From Schlesneria sp. DSM 10557 (GTDB lineage Bacteria; Planctomycetota; Planctomycetia; Planctomycetales; Planctomycetaceae), in contig NZ_CP124747.1 of NCBI RefSeq assembly GCF_041860085.1, positions 248,001-312,000 on the forward strand: DNA of 64,000 nt, given 5' to 3'. Below the pieces are notes generated by a model. It was given only the letters and a program-made list of their open reading frames with translations. It made no database searches and was not told where the DNA came from. The first letter of the stretch is position 1. Every line of letters begins with the position of its first letter. The translations under genes and the position numbers were made by a program. Positions 18,938 through 29,008 of this stretch are shown here, one piece after another.

Positions 18938-19759
18938 TCACTGTGAATACGTGCCATCTTCCGTCAGAACCATTTTGTCGGGGTACATGTCGATCACGGC
19001 CTTATCGAATGTCGTGGTCCAGACGTGGCCGTCCATGTAGAGATAGTTTGCTGCACCGTTATGGCGTTTGTGCGCCATCCAGGGCTCAATGATCTCGGTT
19101 CCCAGCCAGATGTCATAGTCATCCTGTCGGGGATCATCCCCGGCCGGTGGCGTAAACGCGATCGCATTCCGCTCGGAGAAACAGGCAAAATTTGAAAGTC
19201 CAATCTGGACCTGAAATCGTGAGAAGGTCCAGAAGCCGTATCGCCTGCTTTTATGACTGAGGAGCGAGTTCATCAGATAGCTGGTCCGGTGCATGATTCC
19301 GTCGACTTCGTCTGTCTCTGGCGAAATGAACGGCGCCGGTCTGGAAGTGTCAGTCGGGCATCGATAAATGGCATTCGAGGCGACATTGATCCCTTTGTTT
19401 GCCACCTCCTCTTCCGATTCAGCGGCACTGCCAATGAAAGGCATCAGCTTGTCGGCCCAATAGATTTCTGCAAACGAGTCTGACATCCCACTGTTGGAAT
19501 CGACATCGGAATCGTATGGATGATGTAAGAAGAAATATCCGTTGTTCAACTCGTAGTATTGATGCACGGCCAATCCAATTTGCCGAAGATTGGATTGGCA
19601 ACTCATTTTACGTGCTGCTTCGCGTGCCTGCTGGACAGCGGGCAGCAGCAACCCGATCAGCACGGCGATGATCGCGATCACGACCAGAACTTCCACAAGG
19701 GTATATCCTGTTCGATCCCTCTCGAGTGCTTTTGGAGACACGAGTTTCAGTTGGACCAT
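18938..19759 (-). CDS. DUF1559 prepilin-like protein
   Basis: A 273-residue protein. The N-terminus has a type IV prepilin-like signal ([20 protein letters not shown]) followed by [17 protein letters not shown], the hallmark of planctomycete DUF1559 proteins. The C-terminus has the conserved [14 protein letters not shown] block. It would be membrane-anchored by the N-terminal helix and may assemble into pseudopili. These genes are numerous in planctomycetes and their function is unknown. A second copy lies at 26889-27842. Confidence 0.92.
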   Translation of the reverse strand: MVQLKLVSPKALERDRTGYTLVEVLVVIAIIAVLIGLLLPAVQQAREAARKMSCQSNLRQIGLAVHQYYELNNGYFFLHHPYDSDVDSNSGMSDSFAEIYWADKLMPFIGSAAESEEEVANKGINVASNAIYRCPTDTSRPAPFISPETDEVDGIMHRTSYLMNSLLSHKSRRYGFWTFSRFQVQIGLSNFACFSERNAIAFTPPAGDDPRQDDYDIWLGTEIIEPWMAHKRHNGAANYLYMDGHVWTTTFDKAVIDMYPDKMVLTEDGTYSQ

Positions 19760-21099
19760 CTTGCCGGGATCTCGCTTTCATTCAGGATCTCGCTCTCAGC
19801 ACCACGACTCTGCCAGCGACGTTGCGGCATCATAATACCGTTCGGTCCGAGCGATACGCGTTGCTTTATTTCGCGCGGTAACGAGATTTGCAAGGGGCTA
19901 GCAGAATGGCTGAATCACAGAGAGGGACTGCCAGTACCGTCCCCGTCGGTCTCGATGCGGGGCGTCACACCAGACGACACATTGGCGTCGTGAAGCGGTT
20001 TGGAATTCAAACCTCGCTGTCCGGTTTGAGAGACGGCGTCAGTTCGCAAGTTGGCGAGACGACGCCGACATCTGAACTTAAGCATTCCGTCCTCTTCTTA
20101 CCGAAGCGGTTGCGACAAAGAGTCTTGACGTAAGGGTGAGTGTTTTTTATATTGTGGATGGGCAGTGCCTTGATTCCGACAACGTAAACGTTCCTGCATT
20201 GTCTCCGCTACTTGGTTTTGTCCCTGAACGGTGTGTGAGTTCCTCCCTCCGGTCCGGTAGGTCCGTGTTCGTGGGATCGAGGTTGACGCTGAGAATCCGC
20301 GCGGGTGCAGGGTCGCGGGCCGTGCTTACTCATGAAGCGACAACGCCTGCAGTCGGGGCGTTCCGGAAAGCTGCCGAATTCAGCTTCGACCTCGGTTGTT
20401 CTGGTGCAACCGCGTGAAGGAAGAAGACCTGAGGCAATGAACGCCCTCAGGGGATGAAGATCGTTTGCTTTGGGGTCACGTTCGCACCGCAGGGCGAAGT
20501 ACAGCGTCCGGGCAAAGCGTCACCCCCCGCGTAGGAATTTCATTTTGGTGAGCCCATTTTGAGAACGGAGAAGGCAGGGATGGGTGTGGTTCCGGCAAGT
20601 TCTGGGTGTCGTCCGGTTCCCCAGCGGAGCGGCGCACCTCGATTAGGTGCTCAAGATGCTCAAGGTGCGCAACCTTGAGCATCTAATCAAAACTCTGGAA
20701 AAACAGAGGTTTGGACGAATAGGTGCTCAAGGTGTTCAACAGCGTGCAGCGCGCATTTCGTCGGCCTGGCTGGGCTTGTGAAGTTGAAAGAGGGAAGACT
20801 GAGCGAACAGGGGGGACTCTCTCCCCGAGTTGAGGTTTGTTCAGAAACCTGTTTCAGGTCTCTGAACTGTGTGATGGAGACGAGGTCACCGTCGTCTCTG
20901 CTTTTTCACAGGGATGGACGCAGCGGCTACAGAGGTCTGCCGGAACGCCTTTTCGATCGACGCAAACGGCGTGACCTGCTGCCGTGACAATTCGCTTAGG
21001 CGGTTGGGTGATGGGACTTGTGTAATCCGCGCCTTTCGCATTGAATACTCGCGATGCTACATGCTCGCCCAATTCACTCCAAGAAGGACATCTGACGCG
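19760..21099. other. Long noncoding stretch before pepA
   Basis: 1,340 bases without a supported gene. Frames here lack ribosome-binding sites and domain patterns. It contains a 7-bp hairpin (CCTGAGG at 20428-20434 with CCTCAGG at 20445-20451) and the larger dyad listed separately. It could hold a small RNA, but no known family was recognised. Confidence 0.4.
20641..20688. repeat. Nested inverted repeat with GGTGCTCAA units
   Basis: AGATGCTCAAGGT (20654-20666) pairs perfectly with ACCTTGAGCATCT (20672-20684) around a 5-base loop, and GATTAG (20641-20646) pairs with CTAATC (20683-20688) as an alternative outer stem. GGTGCTCAA recurs at 20646 and near 20722. There is a short A/T-rich flank but no clear T-run. 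It could be a small-RNA hairpin or a REP-like palindrome. Confidence 0.55.
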
Positions 21100-22584
21100 A
21101 TGGAGATTCGCCAAACTAACCGACCGTTGACACAAGTGGAATCGGATTGGTTGGTCGTACCAGTCGTTGAGTCGGCCGAACTGCCTCAGTCACTGGCCGA
21201 ACTCGATCAGGCTCTGGGCGGGCTCTTGACGCGATTGAAGACGGTCGGCGATCTGACGGGGAAACTGGCGTCCACCTTGGCACTTCGGGGCCTCAGCGGA
21301 ATTGGTGTGAGCCGATTGCTTTGTATTGGTCTGGGTAAAGCGGAAGACCTGACCATTGCCCGCGTTGATAAAGCTCTGATGACGGCGGCGCGAGCTATTT
21401 CCGATAAGCCGGGGACGCGAGTCGCATTTGCCGTCCCGCACGAGACAATCGGCGCAGTCTCACCGGAGGCGTTTGCGACGGCCGCCACGACCTGTGGAAT
21501 TGTGGGGTCGCAGGGACAGGATTTGTTCCGGACCGAGCGCAGCCGGCATCCGTTTGCATCGATCGAAGTTGTTTCGGCAGATGGTTCGTCACTGGGTGAA
21601 GCGACCGAGCGGGGACAAATTGTTGGTCAGGCGATTAACCTGACTCGCGATCTCGTGAACCGGCCCCCCCAGGAAATCACTCCGCTCGGGTTTGCCAGAC
21701 GCGCACAAGCCGCAGCGGAAGAGGTGGGACTCCGAATTGAAATTTTGGAGCAACCTCGCCTGGAACAGGAACGGATGCGATCAATGCTGGCGGTGGCTCA
21801 GGGGAGCACCGAGCCTCCGTGCATGGTCGTGCTTGAACACAACGGGGGTGGACCGAATGCCCCTCGGCTGGCACTGGTGGGAAAAGGTGTCACCTTTGAC
21901 AGCGGCGGGCTCTCGTTGAAGCCAAGCGACGGCATGTTGACGATGAAGTGTGACATGGCGGGCGCCGCGACCGTCCTGGGGGCAATGACCGCCATCGCCC
22001 GGCTGAAACTTCCCGTGAATGTCGTCGGCTATATGGGAATGGTCGAGAACATGATCAGCGGCTCGGCATTCAAGCTGGGCGACATCCTCACCGCACGGAA
22101 TGGCGTGACGATTGAAGTGCTGAACACGGATGCGGAGGGACGACTCGTCCTGGCCGACGTACTCAGCTACGCCGTCGATGCGGGGGTCGACAAAATTGTC
22201 GATCTGGCCACGCTGACTGGTGCTTGCGTCGTGGCTTTGGGCGAAGACGTGTCTGGAGCCTTCACGAACGATCAACCCTGGTGTGACAAGGTTCTGACCG
22301 CAGCGAAGACGACGGGCGAAGATGTCTGGCAACTGCCGATGTGGGATTTGTATGAAGATCTCATCAAGGGGGATGTCGGCGATATTAAAAACACGGGAGG
22401 TCGCTGGGGCGGGGCGATTTCGGCCGCACGATTCCTGCAGCACTTTGTGGGGACCAAGCCGTGGGTTCACCTGGATATCGCCGGCCCCGCCTACGCTTCC
22501 TCGAACAAGGGGCATCGTGAGGCGGGAGCGACCGGCCATATGGTCAAATCCCTGATCGAACTGGCTCGTCAATTCGGGGCATGA
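21100..22584 (+). CDS. pepA: Leucyl aminopeptidase (M17)
   Basis: A 494-residue cytosolic M17 metallopeptidase that removes N-terminal residues from peptides. The C-terminal catalytic domain has [19 protein letters not shown] (Lys and Asp metal ligands), [13 protein letters not shown] and the signature [16 protein letters not shown]. The N-terminal domain is the usual Rossmann-like half. The ATG at 21100 has AAGGA 11 bases upstream, and the 62-residue upstream extension of the frame is atypical, so the shorter start is preferred. hisH follows 65 bases later. Confidence 0.93.
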   Translation: MEIRQTNRPLTQVESDWLVVPVVESAELPQSLAELDQALGGLLTRLKTVGDLTGKLASTLALRGLSGIGVSRLLCIGLGKAEDLTIARVDKALMTAARAISDKPGTRVAFAVPHETIGAVSPEAFATAATTCGIVGSQGQDLFRTERSRHPFASIEVVSADGSSLGEATERGQIVGQAINLTRDLVNRPPQEITPLGFARRAQAAAEEVGLRIEILEQPRLEQERMRSMLAVAQGSTEPPCMVVLEHNGGGPNAPRLALVGKGVTFDSGGLSLKPSDGMLTMKCDMAGAATVLGAMTAIARLKLPVNVVGYMGMVENMISGSAFKLGDILTARNGVTIEVLNTDAEGRLVLADVLSYAVDAGVDKIVDLATLTGACVVALGEDVSGAFTNDQPWCDKVLTAAKTTGEDVWQLPMWDLYEDLIKGDVGDIKNTGGRWGGAISAARFLQHFVGTKPWVHLDIAGPAYASSNKGHREAGATGHMVKSLIELARQFGA

Positions 22585-22649
22585 ACCTGGCCGGCCTCAA
22601 CGTGTCGGATGAGTATTTCATAACTCTAGCGTGCGACAGACTTCGAATC

Positions 22650-23255
22650 ATGATCAGCATCGTCGACTACGGAATGGGGAATCTGCGGAGTGTTCAGAAA
22701 GCGTTTGAAAAGCTCGGCGTTGCCGCGCAGATCATCACCACTCCAGAGCAGGTTGCGGATGCTCAGAAGCTTGTACTGCCGGGCGTGGGGGCCTTTCGGG
22801 ACGCGATCCGTGAACTCGAACGACTGAAACTCATCCAGCCAATCCGGGAACACGTTCGCCAGAACAAGCCGTTTCTGGGGATCTGCCTCGGCCTCCAAAT
22901 GCTGTTCGATGTCAGCTTTGAGGACGGCGAATGGAGCGGGCTGGGAGTCCTTTCTGGGGATGTCGTCCGCTTTCCGTCGCTGCCCGATATCAAAGTCCCT
23001 CACATGGGCTGGAATACTCTGCAGACAACCGGACATTGCCCGCTGCTGAATGACATTCCCTCTGATGCATCCTTCTACTTCGTCCATAGCTACTACGTTC
23101 GACCAACGGATGATTCCGTGATTGCGGCTCGGACCGAGTATGGTGTCCCGTTCACGGCGATGGTTCAGCGGGGGAATCTCTTCGCCACTCAGTTCCATCC
23201 GGAGAAGAGTCAGAAAGTGGGACTGAAACTGCTCGCGAATTTCTCTTCCCTCTAA
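22650..23255 (+). CDS. hisH: Imidazole glycerol phosphate synthase, glutaminase subunit
   Basis: A 201-residue class I glutamine amidotransferase that feeds ammonia to HisF in histidine synthesis. The triad is visible: Cys79 in [11 protein letters not shown], His183 and Glu185 in TQFHPEKSQ. The N-terminus [12 protein letters not shown] and LPGVGAF are HisH-specific. The internal ATG at 22650 was chosen because it gives the standard start. hisF and hisA are not adjacent, so the pathway genes are dispersed. Confidence 0.95.
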   Translation: MISIVDYGMGNLRSVQKAFEKLGVAAQIITTPEQVADAQKLVLPGVGAFRDAIRELERLKLIQPIREHVRQNKPFLGICLGLQMLFDVSFEDGEWSGLGVLSGDVVRFPSLPDIKVPHMGWNTLQTTGHCPLLNDIPSDASFYFVHSYYVRPTDDSVIAARTEYGVPFTAMVQRGNLFATQFHPEKSQKVGLKLLANFSSL

Positions 23256-23326
23256 TCCGGGTCTCAGACGTTGCGGACCCGGTTTCCCTGTGATTGATCA
23301 CTCTTTTGTTTCAGGAAACACAACGA

Positions 23327-24574
23327 ATGCAGCAACCGCCCGCTTCTCGAACGCTTTGGACGTGGTGGGTCTGCGGACTGTTGCTCTGTGCGAGTACGAT
23401 CAACTACATGGATCGCCAGACACTGGCGAATGTCTCTGAGCGGATTACCCGTGAATTCAGTCTCTCCGAGGCCCAGTACGGTTACCTCGAGACTGCGTTC
23501 GGGCTGGCGTTCGCGACGGGTGCACTGGTGTTCGGGATCATTGCTGACCGCACGAATGTGCGGTTTCTTTACCCTGCGGTGCTGTTGCTCTGGTCATTGA
23601 TGGGCTTTCTGACGGGTTTCGTTGAAACATACCTGGGATTGATGTTGTGCCGTCTGCTACTGGGCTTCTTTGAAGCGGGGCACTGGCCTTGCGCCCTGAA
23701 GACGACTCACCGTCTGCTTCCCCCCGAAAACCGTACTCTTGGTAACAGTGTGCTGCAGAGCGGAACCGCAATCGGTGCGATTGTCACTCCGTTGATCATG
23801 TTGAAAATGCTGACCGATGCACCAGGAAGTTGGCGACCGGTTTTCCAGATTATCGCGGCAGTCGGTTCTGTCTGGTCGATTCTATGGTTCTTTTCGACTC
23901 GCACAGAGGATCTCGCACCCGTTCCGACGGTGACGGCCGTCGATGGTGAATCGGCCGTCGATCAGGACACCTTTTTGTCGGCGGTGTTCAGCCGCAAGTT
24001 TCTGATCATGGTCATCATGGTCGTCTCGATTAACGCATGCTGGCACCTGTTCCGCGTCTGGATGCCGAAGTTCCTGCAGTCGGGACGTGGCTATGATGAA
24101 CGTTCAATGCTCAAGTTCATGTTCTGGTACAATACCGCAACCGATGTTGGCTGTATTTCCGCAGGACTGCTGACCCGCAAGCTGCATCAGATGGGGTACA
24201 GCGTTCATCGTTCCCGAACCACGGCGTTTGGAATCTGTGCCATGCTCGTCGCGCTGGGGGGATTGATTCCCTGGTTGTCTGCGGGGAATCTGCTGTTTGC
24301 GGTTTTGATGTTGGTTGCCTGTGGTTCCCTGGGGCTGTTCCCGTGTTACTATACCTTCAGCCAGGAACTGTCGACGCGGCATCAGGGGAAAGTCACGGGA
24401 CTACTGGGGACGATTGCCTGGTGCACGTCTTCGCCACTTCATCCACTGTTCGGACACATTGTTGACCAGACGAAGTCTTATGATTCGGGAATGGCCCTGG
24501 TTTGCGGTCTGCCCGTGCTTGCTTTTCTAGCCTTGATCACGCTTTGGCCCGCAAAAGAAGCAGAGATTCCGTAG
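23327..24574 (+). CDS. MFS transporter, anion:cation symporter (hexuronate-like) type
   Basis: About 415 residues with around 12 membrane segments. The N-terminal block NYMDRQTLANVSERITREFS, then SEAQYGYLETAFGLAFATGA and RLLLGFFEAGHWPCALKTTH, is typical of the ACS family that takes up hexuronates, galactonate and similar sugar acids. ATG 23327 follows a CAGGA site; an earlier in-frame start exists at 23294. The substrate cannot be read from sequence. It is followed 48 bases later by a response regulator, with no catabolic genes nearby. Confidence 0.85.
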   Translation: MQQPPASRTLWTWWVCGLLLCASTINYMDRQTLANVSERITREFSLSEAQYGYLETAFGLAFATGALVFGIIADRTNVRFLYPAVLLLWSLMGFLTGFVETYLGLMLCRLLLGFFEAGHWPCALKTTHRLLPPENRTLGNSVLQSGTAIGAIVTPLIMLKMLTDAPGSWRPVFQIIAAVGSVWSILWFFSTRTEDLAPVPTVTAVDGESAVDQDTFLSAVFSRKFLIMVIMVVSINACWHLFRVWMPKFLQSGRGYDERSMLKFMFWYNTATDVGCISAGLLTRKLHQMGYSVHRSRTTAFGICAMLVALGGLIPWLSAGNLLFAVLMLVACGSLGLFPCYYTFSQELSTRHQGKVTGLLGTIAWCTSSPLHPLFGHIVDQTKSYDSGMALVCGLPVLAFLALITLWPAKEAEIP

Positions 24575-24622
24575 TATCAGTTGGTAGCGTGATTCACGAC
24601 GTGACCTGTGCGAGGACTCAAC

Positions 24623-25102
24623 ATGTCCCCTGAAACCGTTGGCCGACCGATGGAAATTCTGTTGGTCGAAGATAGTTTAATGTTCGCGCGGATTGCGATT
24701 GGTGCGTTGAAGAACGGGCGAATTCTGCATCGATTGACGTGGCTCAGTGACGGCAGTGAAGCATTGCAGTTTCTAAAACGGGAAGGCAAGTATGCAGCCG
24801 CTCCGCGTCCGGACCTGTTGCTGCTGGACTTGAAGCTCCCTGGGATTGATGGTGTCGAACTGCTGGCCCGGGTGAGAAGTGACGAAGATCTCAAGTCGCT
24901 TCCCGTGGTTGTAATGACGGCGGACGGTGAGCAGGCTCAACTGGGCGAACTGTCCGTTGAGGCATTCCTGACCAAGCCGATGGACCTGGCCAAGTTCATC
25001 GAAATTGTTCAGAAGCTGTCGAGTTTCTGGCAGGCGGATATGGTCTTGCCCTCCACAGACCATCACGAACTGACCTCTCGCACGCCGCTTCAGGGCCGGT
25101 AA
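24623..25102 (+). CDS. Single-domain response regulator (Rcp1/CheY-like)
   Basis: A 159-residue receiver domain with no output domain. Glu16-Asp17 (LLVEDS) form the acidic pocket, Asp69 (LLLLDLKLPGIDG) is the phosphoacceptor, and Thr99 (VVMTA) and Lys118 (FLTKP) complete the switch. Inserts around YAAAPRPDLLLL are typical of Rcp1-type regulators that partner phytochrome-like kinases. The ATG at 24623 has GAGGA 6 bases upstream. No kinase is encoded nearby. Confidence 0.9.
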   Translation: MSPETVGRPMEILLVEDSLMFARIAIGALKNGRILHRLTWLSDGSEALQFLKREGKYAAAPRPDLLLLDLKLPGIDGVELLARVRSDEDLKSLPVVVMTADGEQAQLGELSVEAFLTKPMDLAKFIEIVQKLSSFWQADMVLPSTDHHELTSRTPLQGR

Positions 25103-25321
25103 CTGGATTCGCAGAAGAATAGGCTGCTGGTGAGGACGAATCGACTCGCACACCCGATGCAGCGCCCGGTGCACCATGGTTTGCTCAGCCAGCAATCAGA
25201 CCACTGAAGATTCGCCGGGATGTCTCCGACAAACAGCTCGATCTGGAACTGCCCGCTCCGGTCCAGTGCCGTCGGGAGCACTGAATGCCGGAGCAGCAGC
25301 TCTATCCATTCGGGCCGCAGA

Positions 25322-26680
25322 TCAGTTTTCAAGCTGAAGCCCTGCCGCTTCGGTAATTCTGTCAAATAACGAGCGACTGGTCGTGAAGTGGATCGACTGA
25401 ACAACATCGCGGGGACCGGCCAGTTCGACAGCATTCGCGACATCGGCATCGGTCAGAATGACGGGAGAAGCCGCCAGCTTTCGAGCGACGGTAAACAGCG
25501 ATTGATCGCGAGGAGAGAATTCATGCCAGTCTCCATCCAGGGCATAGATCTGCTCGTCAGTCTGACCGGCATCCCGAAGTCGCTTGTAAGCATGTCCCAC
25601 GGCGTACCACGCCCCATCCTGACGCGCGACAATCCATGCCAGTTGCCCTTTCAGCAAAGGAGAGAGATCACTTTTCTCATCGGCAAGGTGGATGGTGTTC
25701 AAGTGACGTGTCCCTTCACGAGGGAAGTTCGCCAGGAGGCGTACCCACTGGGGCAGCGGCCCCTCGGGCGCGGCACCGGCAAAATTGGTTCGTGCCTGAT
25801 TCTCTTCGACAAGGGGCAGTCGCGCCGTACGACTTCGGGCCTGAGTGAGGGCGCGTTCGACGTCCGTCCGGGATTCCAGAGCGGGACGGCGACTGATGGT
25901 GTCTCGAGTGGGGACACCTGTCGCGGTATCAAAGATGATCGGAGCGACGTTGCTGATCAGTTTCTCAAACGACGTACTGGTGGGAGTGAGATAGGTTCCA
26001 CGGGGAAGCGAGAGGTCGTCGGTGTTTCGGGAGTAGCCTCCTTCGTCCTTTCTCTGCGGGACCGCAACGGCTTCTTTCCAGCGGTTACTGACATTGTTCC
26101 CGGAGACCGAAATCACCATCTCAAGGATCTGTAAATCCGTGTAAAAGCGGCGAAGCGACTGAATGTCGGCGTCGCCAATGGCATACGGTTGAAACGAGAG
26201 CTTTCGAGCGAAAGCGAACGCGGCCTGTTCAGCAGGAGTATGCCTGGACCAGTCACCGTCGAGTGCGGCAATCTGGTCTTCCGTGAGCCCTGCATTAAGC
26301 AGCTTCGATTCCTGATGGCCAATACAGTACTGGCAATTGTTGGCGCGAGAGACGATCCAGAACAATTGAGTTTTGAAGGCATAACTCAACGTCATGCCGG
26401 GTTCCTGTTCAACGTTGGGGCCGGAAGCGCGTGGAGTGCGGCGCGTTTCGACCCAGGGGGTGTAACGATGCCGAATGACCGCTTCATAGTCATCGGCACG
26501 GTCTCCCAAGGCCTGTCGATCTGCATCGGTCAGTTGGGGCATTGGGATGCGCGGTTTACGAACTTTGACGTCTTCGATCAGCCGCTTCATTTCCGGCCGG
26601 GTCAAAGGGACGGGCCGCGGGGCCGTTTCCGGAGCCGCAGCGAGAAAGATTCCAAGAGAAATGATGGTCTGGTTCAGCAT
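25322..26680 (-). CDS. Exported tandem AhpD/carboxymuconolactone-decarboxylase-like protein
   Basis: A 452-residue protein with a probable signal peptide (MLNQTIISLGIFLAAAPETA) and two AhpD-like helical domains. The first has the redox motif NNCQYCIGH (Cys116, Cys119) followed by LNAGLTEDQIAALDGDW. The second repeats the same layout (DGAWYAVGH, then LRDAGQTDEQIYALDGDW) but both cysteines are replaced (Ala357 and Ala360 region). The first half probably acts in peroxide or disulfide chemistry, and the second is probably structural. ATG 26680 is preceded by GGAAAGAG. It is a single gene. Confidence 0.85.
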   Translation of the reverse strand: MLNQTIISLGIFLAAAPETAPRPVPLTRPEMKRLIEDVKVRKPRIPMPQLTDADRQALGDRADDYEAVIRHRYTPWVETRRTPRASGPNVEQEPGMTLSYAFKTQLFWIVSRANNCQYCIGHQESKLLNAGLTEDQIAALDGDWSRHTPAEQAAFAFARKLSFQPYAIGDADIQSLRRFYTDLQILEMVISVSGNNVSNRWKEAVAVPQRKDEGGYSRNTDDLSLPRGTYLTPTSTSFEKLISNVAPIIFDTATGVPTRDTISRRPALESRTDVERALTQARSRTARLPLVEENQARTNFAGAAPEGPLPQWVRLLANFPREGTRHLNTIHLADEKSDLSPLLKGQLAWIVARQDGAWYAVGHAYKRLRDAGQTDEQIYALDGDWHEFSPRDQSLFTVARKLAASPVILTDADVANAVELAGPRDVVQSIHFTTSRSLFDRITEAAGLQLEN

Positions 26681-26888
26681 GGTCGTAACTCTTTCCAATC
26701 GATATTGGATCTATGTGATGCCGGTCAGGAATGAGGGGCGCGTCGGTCACCGAGCTTTCGGCAACCGCGGCCTTGTCGCCCGTGCAGCGACAAGGCTCAG
26801 GGATGAAAGCAGCGACTTCGTTGGTGAGCATGTCAGAATCGCGGGGCTCGGTTGGAAAACCTCGCGGGAAATGTTGGAGTGCTTACGG

Positions 26889-27842
26889 TTAGAACTCGCC
26901 AACGATCTCCCCTTCCGCTCGAGTTCCGAGGGCTCGCCAGACGCTGATGGCGATGTTCGACGACACGAAGCGGACGGATCCATCAGTCAGCATCGAGTGA
27001 ACTCCTCCCGTATGCAGGCTGTTTGCCGTTCCCGCCATGCGACTGGGAGGAAACCGGCAGGTACGATCGTTCGGCGGCAGGATATGCATATAGTAGGTGC
27101 CGTCGTTGTTGCTTTGCAGCCAGGGGACACCGACGTTGGAAACGCCCTGGAACGAGAGGTTCGTCACGTCGATCGCACGGCATTGTTCCATCGCTTCGTC
27201 AGCAGTCGCGGGATATGTCCCGGGACGAAAATCGTCGGTGGCAGGGGTGCTGACTCCATTGTTTCCATCCCCCAGTCGTTTCTCGGACATCATGACGGTG
27301 TTGCTGGCACCATCCGTGACGTCGCGGATCCCGAGACAGACATTCGTGATCATCACACCATTCTGCTGCGGCATGCCATAGTTGGTGCTGCCGACAGTCG
27401 TGCCAGGTGCACCGTTCAGGACGCCAGTGCCGATGTTCGTCCAGTAGTTGTTACGGCCGCCCGGAACCAGCGGCATGGTATCGATGTCAGAAGGACAGCG
27501 GTAAGCGGGGATGGTCTGAGCGTAGACGACGGCGTTATTAGCGTGCGAAGGGGACACATTGAAATCGATCAGGTTGTAGACATTCGATTGATCGATGTAG
27601 GGCAGGATCGCTGCATGCGGAGCAAATTTGCTTCCTCCATTTCCCATGGGGAAGACAGTGAAGGTGTCATGGTAATTGTGAAGTGCGAGGCCTAACTGCT
27701 TCAGCATGTTTTTGCACTGTGTTCGCCTCGCTGCTTCGCGGGCCTGCTGTACGGCAGGCAATAACAAGGCGATCAGTACGGCGATAATCGCGATCACGAC
27801 AAGGAGTTCAATCAATGTAAACGCACGGCGAAATCGGTTCAT
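26889..27842 (-). CDS. DUF1559 prepilin-like protein
   Basis: A 317-residue protein starting [20 protein letters not shown], a classic prepilin-like signal, then [17 protein letters not shown]. The C-terminal DUF1559 block is present ([18 protein letters not shown]), with Gly/Asn-rich loops between. The start at 27842 was taken because it places the prepilin signal at the N-terminus. Same family as 18938-19759 but only moderately similar in the middle. Function unknown. Confidence 0.92.
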   Translation of the reverse strand: MNRFRRAFTLIELLVVIAIIAVLIALLLPAVQQAREAARRTQCKNMLKQLGLALHNYHDTFTVFPMGNGGSKFAPHAAILPYIDQSNVYNLIDFNVSPSHANNAVVYAQTIPAYRCPSDIDTMPLVPGGRNNYWTNIGTGVLNGAPGTTVGSTNYGMPQQNGVMITNVCLGIRDVTDGASNTVMMSEKRLGDGNNGVSTPATDDFRPGTYPATADEAMEQCRAIDVTNLSFQGVSNVGVPWLQSNNDGTYYMHILPPNDRTCRFPPSRMAGTANSLHTGGVHSMLTDGSVRFVSSNIAISVWRALGTRAEGEIVGEF

Positions 27843-28334
27843 GGCGATGCCTTGAAGAGGTTGAACTAAAAAAATGGCGAGTCGGTTAATTACGAAAATC
27901 AAAGAGAACGAAGGTCTTGCTCATCAGCGGACAGAGCTCGGCGGATCGGTCGCCGAGGGGATGGCAGGCCCCCCGACGGATCGGCAGATCGACCACGCTT
28001 TTCAGGGGGCGCGCGTACAATGCGGACGTAAAGCACTCACGATGTCCCGCTGCAGTGGTGCAGCGCTGCCAGTGCGGCGCTAATCCATCCAGGCAAGGAC
28101 AGATCGTTTCCACCAGGACCCTCCGTAGATTGGCCAATGGGAGACCAACCCGTCGGTCAATGTTTTCAACCGGTCCTGGAGTCGGTCCGAGTTGCTGCCC
28201 GATCGAATCACGAGCTATCGCGCGCCAATCAGGTATGACTGCGGAAGAACCAGTGAAACAACAGAGGGAAACGCACACTCAATTCCTGAGGGAATTTGTG
28301 AAAATGCCGAGGCAGCAAGTGTGTGCGGAAGTGC
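27843..28334. other. Noncoding stretch
   Basis: 492 bases between the DUF1559 gene and the small secreted gene. Frames on both strands show no domain pattern. No RNA gene or repeat was recognised. Confidence 0.35.
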
Positions 28335-28820
28335 TTAGAGCGTCCACGCGAGACAAGGGGGACGGAAGATTCCGGAAGCGGCACCCGTTGATTCTCGCTC
28401 AACAAATGTGCGCCAGAATGAAGTGAAGGTCACTTCCGCGAGGAGCGGGTGATTGGCGAGCAGGGCCGCCTCATGACCGTCTAAATGGTTTGCGGCGGGT
28501 GTCGGGGTGACAGGTGTAGGAGTGTGCCGGCGACATTGGGGGCCATTGCACACAGGACGACGCGGTGAGTGATCCCTGCCGGGTAAAGGAGCTAGCGTCA
28601 GCACGTCCGAAGAATGTGAGTCCAATTCAGGTGCATCGCTGAACGGCTTCTCTGGCTGCATCCAATAATCGTGCGAATCCGGATTGGCGTGGGAGAGGTA
28701 GTCTCCACAAGATCCCAAAACGACTTCGGACTTCAGCATCGCAATGGCTAACAGGACGCAAAAATTTCCTAAACCTTTGCGGCTGTTGGTCTGCTTCGAT
28801 GATACGCAGAACCATCGCAT
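28335..28820 (-). CDS. Secreted planctomycete protein with CNGPQC motif
   Basis: 161 residues from ATG 28820. The N-terminal hydrophobic stretch (GLGNFCVLLAIAMLKSEVV) would be a signal peptide. The mature part starts CGDYLSHANPD and contains PVCNGPQCRRHTPTPVTP; I recall CGDYL and P-C-x-G-P-x-C motifs in small exported proteins of other planctomycetes. The function is unknown. The ribosome-binding site is weak and a longer in-frame start exists upstream. Confidence 0.6.
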   Translation of the reverse strand: MRWFCVSSKQTNSRKGLGNFCVLLAIAMLKSEVVLGSCGDYLSHANPDSHDYWMQPEKPFSDAPELDSHSSDVLTLAPLPGRDHSPRRPVCNGPQCRRHTPTPVTPTPAANHLDGHEAALLANHPLLAEVTFTSFWRTFVERESTGAASGIFRPPCLAWTL

Positions 28821-28911
28821 GTCGCGTTGCCCGGACGGAAGTAGCTGTAGGGACGAATGAAATGCCCGAAGCGAGTCAGCACCTGTGGAAATCAGCTCGA
28901 ACGTTACGGAA

Positions 28912-28946
28912 ATGGGAGGTGCGAACATAATGTTTACCCCTCCCAT
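28912..28946. repeat. 35-bp imperfect palindrome beside the insertion sequence
   Basis: ATGGGAGG (28912-28919) pairs with CCTCCCAT (28939-28946), with a smaller inner dyad AACAT/ATGTT. It lies 62 bases beyond the transposase stop. It may be an IS end structure or a target palindrome; no matching copy was found at the other side of the element. Confidence 0.5.
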
Positions 28947-29008
28947 GTTCAAGACAAATCAAACGGATTTGATGCTTTTAGGATGGACATTGAGCAAGGG
29001 GTACCGTT

